From: Acidobacteriota bacterium
Lineage (GTDB): Bacteria > Acidobacteriota > Terriglobia > Terriglobales > Acidobacteriaceae
DNA: 17,604 nucleotides
Direction of reading: 5' to 3'
NCBI GenBank assembly: GCA_021793595.1
Contig: JAJYSL010000045.1
Location: 6,890 to 24,493 of the forward strand
The notes under the pieces are model-generated. The model was given only the letters and a program-made list of their open reading frames with translations. It did no database searches and was not told where the DNA came from. Of this stretch, positions 13,511 to 17,604 are shown in pieces; positions within the stretch are counted from its first letter, which is position 1; each line of letters starts with the position of its first letter. The translations under genes were made by a program, and so were the position numbers.

Positions 13511-16294
13511 ATGAGTGCAAGTACCTTAGAGATTCCCAAAATTGCAACGGCAAACGGAAAGAATGGCAAGAACGGTTCGACAGGTTCCAAGCCAGCCAAG
13601 ACCAAGTATGTCTATTTCTTCGGCGGCGGGTCCGCGGAAGGCAACGGCACCATGAAGGATATGCTGGGCGGCAAGGGCGCCGGACTGGCGGAGATGACCA
13701 ACGCCGGTCTGCCTGTACCTCCGGGCTTCACGATCCAGACGGACGCGTGCCGCGAGTATATGAAGGGCGGCTTAAGTCCCGAGGTGGATGCGCAGATGGA
13801 TGCCGCGCTGCAGCGGCTGGAAAAGCTGCAGGAGCAAAAGCTGGGGCAGGGCGACAATCCGTTGCTGGTCTCGGTGCGTTCGGGCGCAAAGTTTTCCATG
13901 CCGGGGATGATGGACACCATTCTGAACCTGGGACTGAATGACAAGTCGGTGGAGGCGCTGGTCAAGAACACCAACAATCCCCGCTTCGCTTACGATTCGT
14001 ATCGCCGCTTGATCCAGATGTTTGGCGATGTCGTGCTGGATATCGGCAAGCCCCATTTTGAAGAGGTGTTCGACGGCATTAAGAAGAAGAAGGGCGCCAA
14101 GCTGGACACCGACCTGAATGCGGCCGCGCTGCAGGAAGTGATCGCGGAATACAAGAAGCTGATCCGCAAGCACACTAAGATGGATTTTCCGCAGGACCCG
14201 CATACGCAACTGGTGATGGCCCGCGACGCCGTGTTTCGTTCGTGGAATAACACCCGCGCCAAGACCTATCGCCGCATCAACCAGATTGATGACATGCTGG
14301 GCACGGCGGTGAACGTTCAGGCCATGGTGTTCGGCAACCTGGGAGAGACGAGCGGCACCGGCGTTGGATTCACGCGCAATCCCGCGACCGGCGAGAACAA
14401 GTTTTTCGGTGAGTACCTGCTGAATGCGCAGGGCGAAGATGTGGTTTCCGGTATTCGTACGCCGGAGCCGATCAGCGACCTGCAAAAGCAGATGCCGGAT
14501 GTGTATCACCAGCTGCAAACGCTGACCAGCAAGATGGAAAAGCATTATCGCGATGTGCAGGATTTTGAATTCACCATCCAAGAAGGCAAGCTGTACATGC
14601 TGCAGACGCGCAATGCCAAGCGCACTGGGCTGGCGGCAGTGCACATTGCCATCGACATGGTGGATGAGAAGCTGATCACGGAAAAGGAAGCCATCTTCCG
14701 CGTGGAACCGAATCAGCTGTACGACTTTCTTGTTCCTCGTCTGGACGAAAAGGGCAGGAAGATTGAAGTGCTGGCGACCGGTCTACCGGCTTCGCCGGGT
14801 GCGGCGGTTGGGCAGATCGTGTTCAGCGCCGAGGATGCGGTGAAGTTTACGCAAAACGGCAAGATGAAGTCGGTGATTCTGGTGCGCTCGGAAACGACGC
14901 CGGAAGACATCGCGGGCATGGAAGTCGCGACAGGCATTTTGACGGCGCGCGGCGGAATGACGAGTCACGCGGCAGTGGTAACGCGCGGCATGGGCAAGTG
15001 CTGCGTTGCCGGAGCCGGTGACATTAACGTGAACGAAAAGAAGCAGGAAATGCGCGTCCAGGGCAAAGTGCTGAAAGAGGGCGACTGGATTTCCATGGAT
15101 GGAACCACGGGTCGTGTGATTTTCGGCAAGCTGGGCATTCTGCCGGCGTCGCCGGACGATCCCACACTGGTGCGTTTCATGTCCTGGGTCGATCCGCTGC
15201 GCAAGCTGCGGGTGCGCGCCAATGCGGACATTCCTCGCGATGCAAAACAGGCAATCCAATTCGGCGCGGAAGGCATCGGACTCTGCCGCACGGAGCATAT
15301 GTTCTTTGCGGAAGATCGGCTGCCGCACATGCAGGCGATGATTCTGGCGAACAACCTGAAAGAGCGCCAGGCAGCGCTGAAGAAGTTGCTGCCGATGCAG
15401 CGGGCGGACTTTACGGGGCTGTTCAAAGCCATGAACGGCCTGCCGGTCACGGTGCGGCTGCTGGATCCGCCGCTGCACGAGTTTTTGCCCAAGAGGGAAG
15501 ACCTGCTGGTGGAGATTGCCCGCCTGGAAATCACGAAGCCACGCTCTCCAAAACTGAAGGAACTGCACAAACTGCTGCATCGCGTCGAAGAGCTGCACGA
15601 GACGAATCCGATGCTGGGACTGCGCGGTTGCCGTTTAGGGATTGCCTATCCCGAGGTAACGGAGATGCAGGCGCGTGCCATTTTTGAGGCGGCGGTCGGG
15701 GTGAAGAAGGCGGGTAAAGATGTGCATGTGGAAGTGATGGTGCCGCTGATCAGCACCATCGACGAGATGAAAAACCAGGCGGCGATCATTCGGCGCGTCG
15801 CCCAACAGGTGTTCGACGAGAAGGGCGTCGCGGTGGACTTTTTGGTGGGAACGATGATCGAGCTGCCGCGTGCTGCGCTGGTGGCCGACCAGATTGCGAA
15901 AGAAGCGGAATTCTTCAGCTTCGGGACCAACGACCTGACGCAGACGACGTTCGGCATCTCTCGCGACGACATCAACCAGTTCCTGCCGTCGTATATCGGA
16001 CAGGGAATCTTCAAGCAGGATCCGTTCGCGGTGCTGGATCAGGAAGGTGTGGGCCAGTTGGTGAAGATGGCGACGATCAAGGGGCGCGAGTCACGGCCTA
16101 CCTTGAAGGTCGGAATCTGCGGCGAGCATGGCGGAGAACCGGAGTCGGTGAAGTTCTGCCACAGGATCGGGCTCAACTATGTTTCCTGCTCTCCGTTCCG
16201 TTTGCTCACGGCGCGCCTTGCGGCGGCCCAGGCTGCGGTGGAAGAAGATCGTGCCAAGCAGACGGGGAGTGCCTCGACGGGGGACACGCGATAA
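13511..16294 (+). CDS. ppdK: Pyruvate, phosphate dikinase
   Basis: A 927-residue PPDK interconverting pyruvate + ATP + Pi and PEP + AMP + PPi in the cytoplasm. The N-terminal nucleotide-binding domain shows FFGGGSAEGNGTM, LGGKGAGLAEM and FTRNPATGENKFFGEYL. The central swivelling domain has LTARGGMTSHAAVVTRGMG with phosphorylatable His486; Thr484, two residues before it, is the site targeted by PPDK regulatory proteins in other organisms. The C-terminal PEP/pyruvate barrel contains GLCRTEHMFF, GTNDLTQTTFG, GICGEHGGEP and catalytic Cys893 in VSCSPFR. Residues 1-30 are an Asn/Gly/Lys-rich extension ahead of the conserved core. ATG 13511 has GAGGA at 13500-13504; the frame is open upstream to 13457 but lacks a better start. 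It stands alone as a single-gene unit. Confidence 0.95.
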   Translation: MSASTLEIPKIATANGKNGKNGSTGSKPAKTKYVYFFGGGSAEGNGTMKDMLGGKGAGLAEMTNAGLPVPPGFTIQTDACREYMKGGLSPEVDAQMDAALQRLEKLQEQKLGQGDNPLLVSVRSGAKFSMPGMMDTILNLGLNDKSVEALVKNTNNPRFAYDSYRRLIQMFGDVVLDIGKPHFEEVFDGIKKKKGAKLDTDLNAAALQEVIAEYKKLIRKHTKMDFPQDPHTQLVMARDAVFRSWNNTRAKTYRRINQIDDMLGTAVNVQAMVFGNLGETSGTGVGFTRNPATGENKFFGEYLLNAQGEDVVSGIRTPEPISDLQKQMPDVYHQLQTLTSKMEKHYRDVQDFEFTIQEGKLYMLQTRNAKRTGLAAVHIAIDMVDEKLITEKEAIFRVEPNQLYDFLVPRLDEKGRKIEVLATGLPASPGAAVGQIVFSAEDAVKFTQNGKMKSVILVRSETTPEDIAGMEVATGILTARGGMTSHAAVVTRGMGKCCVAGAGDINVNEKKQEMRVQGKVLKEGDWISMDGTTGRVIFGKLGILPASPDDPTLVRFMSWVDPLRKLRVRANADIPRDAKQAIQFGAEGIGLCRTEHMFFAEDRLPHMQAMILANNLKERQAALKKLLPMQRADFTGLFKAMNGLPVTVRLLDPPLHEFLPKREDLLVEIARLEITKPRSPKLKELHKLLHRVEELHETNPMLGLRGCRLGIAYPEVTEMQARAIFEAAVGVKKAGKDVHVEVMVPLISTIDEMKNQAAIIRRVAQQVFDEKGVAVDFLVGTMIELPRAALVADQIAKEAEFFSFGTNDLTQTTFGISRDDINQFLPSYIGQGIFKQDPFAVLDQEGVGQLVKMATIKGRESRPTLKVGICGEHGGEPESVKFCHRIGLNYVSCSPFRLLTARLAAAQAAVEEDRAKQTGSASTGDTR

Positions 16295-16498
16295 CAAGGG
16301 TGTAGTCGAACTGCAGGACTGTTTTAGGAAATATTCGCCGCATGCGGTCTTTCTGAAAAGGGAGACTGTGTGCGGCAAGTTTTTTGTACTGGAAATTCGT
16401 ACGGCCGGTGGCCCATTCAAGCGGCCTGTTGGGTTGAGTGGGGAGGATTTGCGGGCCAAAGCAGTTTCGCTATTCCTGTGATGCGGGCGTTGTTCTAT
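16295..16498. other. Intergenic stretch after ppdK, no gene recognised
   Basis: About 200 bp between the ppdK stop and the REP-like palindrome. Open frames here have no start signal or recognisable product. CCGCATGCGG near 16340 is a short palindrome but lacks loop and T-run, so I do not call it a terminator. With the adjoining transposase debris, this looks like decayed sequence. Confidence 0.5.
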
Positions 16499-16524
16499 CC
16501 CACCCTAGCTTCGCTAGGATGGGG
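16499..16524. repeat. REP-like palindrome (CCCACCCTAGC / GCTAGGATGGGG)
   Basis: CCCACCCTAGC at 16499-16509 pairs with GCTAGGATGGGG at 16513-16524 across a 3-nt loop, with one mismatch in 11 pairs. The flanks (GTTCTAT before, CACCC after) match my recollection of a dispersed palindrome frequent in acidobacterial intergenic regions. Only one copy is in this window, so the repeat status is inferred. It touches the broken 5' edge of the transposase remnant. Confidence 0.5.
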
Positions 16525-16529
16525 CACCC

Positions 16530-16787
16530 GGCAAATGGAATAAGATCGAACATCGCTTGTTTTCCTTTATCACCATCAATTGGCGCGGCAAGCCCCTGCG
16601 CAGCTTCAGGACGATCGTCCAACTGATCGCGGCGACAACCACCACAGCCGGACTGAAGGTGCGCGCCGAACTGGATGAAAACAAGTATCCCAAAGGAGTG
16701 AAAATCTCCGATGCCAGGCTCGCCGCCATCGACATTGAACGTCATGCTTTTCACGGCGACTGGAATTACACCATATCGCCACAATGA
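16530..16787 (+). pseudogene. Truncated ISAzo13-family transposase (C-terminal remnant)
   Basis: The frame reads GKWNKIEHRLFSFITINWRG, then GLKVRAELDENKYPKG and FHGDWNYTISPQ before TGA at 16785-16787. This is the conserved C-terminal end of ISAzo13-like (Rhodopirellula-type DDE) transposases, which normally exceed 400 residues; only about 85 codons remain. The similarity stops abruptly at 16530, where the REP-like palindrome begins, and the catalytic DDE region is absent, so it cannot be active. The remaining stretch has no stop or frameshift. No terminal inverted repeat could be identified on the right side. It is an inactive insertion-sequence fossil. Confidence 0.8.
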
Positions 16788-16796
16788 AGCATTTAT

Positions 16797-16825
16797 TTAT
16801 GCAAAATGCCTAAGAATGACATAAT
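16797..16825 (+). promoter_or_regulatory. Weak promoter candidate for the zinc-ribbon gene
   Basis: CATAAT at 16820-16825 matches 5 of 6 bases of a -10 box in the only AT-rich patch before the gene at 16873. A 17-bp spacer places TTATGC at 16797-16802 as a poor -35 box (3 of 6). The patch lies immediately after the transposase stop. Confidence 0.25.
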
Positions 16826-16872
16826 TGTGGAGAAGTCCATCGCGCCAAGCTAGTGTGCCCGGAAGGAGATTA

Positions 16873-17508
16873 ATGGGAAAGTGCCGCTATTGTGGACGGT
16901 GGGCTGGGCTTTTCAAGGAAGCCCACCCCAGTTGTGAGAATGAACACGATCGCCAAGAGAGTGCGCGAGAGAGTGCCCGTATCGCACGAGAACGCGAAGA
17001 CTCAGAGAAGGTGGACAAGATATGCTCCCTGATCTCGTCTGCGCCCGATGGGCATGTTTCGGTGGATGAGCTAGCTGACCTCATTGCCCTGATCGCCACG
17101 AAGGAAAGTGGATTTATCTGGCAAGCGCTCTGCGCATGGACAAAAAGGCTTGCGGCAGGCACGGACGACCATCCACTCCCGACGCCAGACGAAGAAGAGC
17201 TGCTGGTGGCGATCTGCAATCATTACGGGTTCAAAGGCACCGCACTTCCCGACAACACATGGGATCGTATTGCAAGATGCTGCGTCATAAGGGACCTTCA
17301 GGAAGGAAAAATCCCTGATCGCTTACAACTCGCGGGGAATCTCCCATTCGTTCTCGAAGCTAACGAGCAGGTTGTTTGGTTGTTTTCGCAAGCTGGATAT
17401 TTAGAGGATCGGGTTGTTCATGCACCGGTTCGTCCTTACGCCGGAGTCAGTGTTCGCGTTGTGTCGGGACTGTATCTGCACACCGGCGGGTTAGTACTAC
17501 AGTTGTAA
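16873..17508 (+). CDS. Zinc-ribbon hypothetical protein, probably truncated at its C-terminus
   Basis: A 211-residue protein of unknown function. The N-terminus carries CRYCGRWAGLFKEAHPSC, a compact zinc-binding motif (C4, C7, H18, C21), followed by a charged helix (about 24-50). A helical region follows (about 50-160) containing WDRIARCCVIRDLQEGKIPD. The end is beta-rich (LPFVLEANEQVVWLFSQ, then GVSVRVVSGLYLHTGG). This layout recalls a family of uncharacterised proteins in which the last segment opens a PH-like or SHOCT-linked domain about 100 residues longer; that is from memory. Here a stop follows at 17506-17508, in the middle of the expected domain. ATG 16873 has AAGGAG 4 nt upstream; an upstream in-frame GTG start at 16825 has none. 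Confidence 0.65.
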   Translation: MGKCRYCGRWAGLFKEAHPSCENEHDRQESARESARIAREREDSEKVDKICSLISSAPDGHVSVDELADLIALIATKESGFIWQALCAWTKRLAAGTDDHPLPTPDEEELLVAICNHYGFKGTALPDNTWDRIARCCVIRDLQEGKIPDRLQLAGNLPFVLEANEQVVWLFSQAGYLEDRVVHAPVRPYAGVSVRVVSGLYLHTGGLVLQL

Positions 17509-17604
17509 CTAAGTGGCCAAGAGCAGAAGCCGTTGTTTTCGGTAGTGGAAGAACTGAGCGAGGAATTGATGTCGTCTTCGCCACTCAGACCAGTCGAGAA
17601 GATG
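17509..17604 (+). other. Right edge, possible start of another gene
   Basis: After the stop at 17508 the same frame stays open to the window edge. It contains ATG at 17569 preceded by GCGAGG at a usable distance. Another frame reads AVVFGSGRTERGID. The 96 bp are too short to decide between a new gene and the remains of the truncated zinc-ribbon protein. Confidence 0.2.

Noticed and set aside
13772..14644. A 290-codon open frame antisense to ppdK
   Set aside because: It lies wholly within a clearly conserved enzyme gene; His/Leu/Gln-rich antisense frames are expected opposite GC-rich codons.
16335..16360. CCGCATGCGG palindrome after ppdK as a terminator
   Set aside because: The stem is short with essentially no loop, and no T-run follows directly.

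Overview
The window is GC-rich bacterial chromosome with short intergenic gaps. It most resembles soil Acidobacteriota (Terriglobales/Koribacter-like). That is an inference from gene style, the Ku plus three-domain LigD pair, the ISAzo13-type transposase remnant and a CCCACCCTAGC/GCTAGGATGGGG palindrome of a kind I associate with that phylum. There is no rRNA or marker gene to prove it. I see no tRNA, rRNA, CRISPR array, intact insertion sequence or prophage.

Layout, left to right. (1) 1-543: the 3' end of a probably exported protein. (2) 667-2711, + strand: a tight partner-switching operon of a GAF-SpoIIE/PP2C phosphatase, an RsbW-like HATPase anti-sigma kinase and a STAS anti-anti-sigma protein; no sigma factor is present. 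(3) 2712-2896: a leader with strong, partly mutually exclusive hairpins. (4) 2897-6506, + strand: a large Cys-type formate dehydrogenase alpha subunit with a NuoG-like iron-sulfur N-terminus, followed by a tail-anchored DUF1641 protein. (5) 6600-10416, + strand: ku and ligD (phosphoesterase-ligase-polymerase), a complete two-gene bacterial non-homologous end-joining system. (6) 10367-12770, - strand: mntR (DtxR-family metal sensor), mntH (Nramp Mn/Fe transporter) and a small hydrophilic protein whose 3' end overlaps ligD antisense. (7) 12771-13510: a long non-coding interval with a good sigma70-like rightward promoter, two matching palindromes 30 bp apart, and a strong intrinsic terminator about 470 bp downstream. 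It may hold an uncharacterised RNA or an attenuated ppdK leader. (8) 13511-16294, + strand: pyruvate phosphate dikinase. (9) 16295-17604: a degraded region with a REP-like palindrome abutting a truncated ISAzo13-family transposase, then a zinc-ribbon protein that seems to end prematurely.

Functional themes are stress signalling by partner switching, formate oxidation, DNA double-strand break repair, Mn homeostasis and PEP/pyruvate interconversion. Ku-LigD lies convergent to a Mn import and sensing pair, and LigD polymerase and phosphoesterase domains are Mn-dependent enzymes. The most promising unexplained pieces are the 12855-13394 non-coding unit and the fdhA leader.
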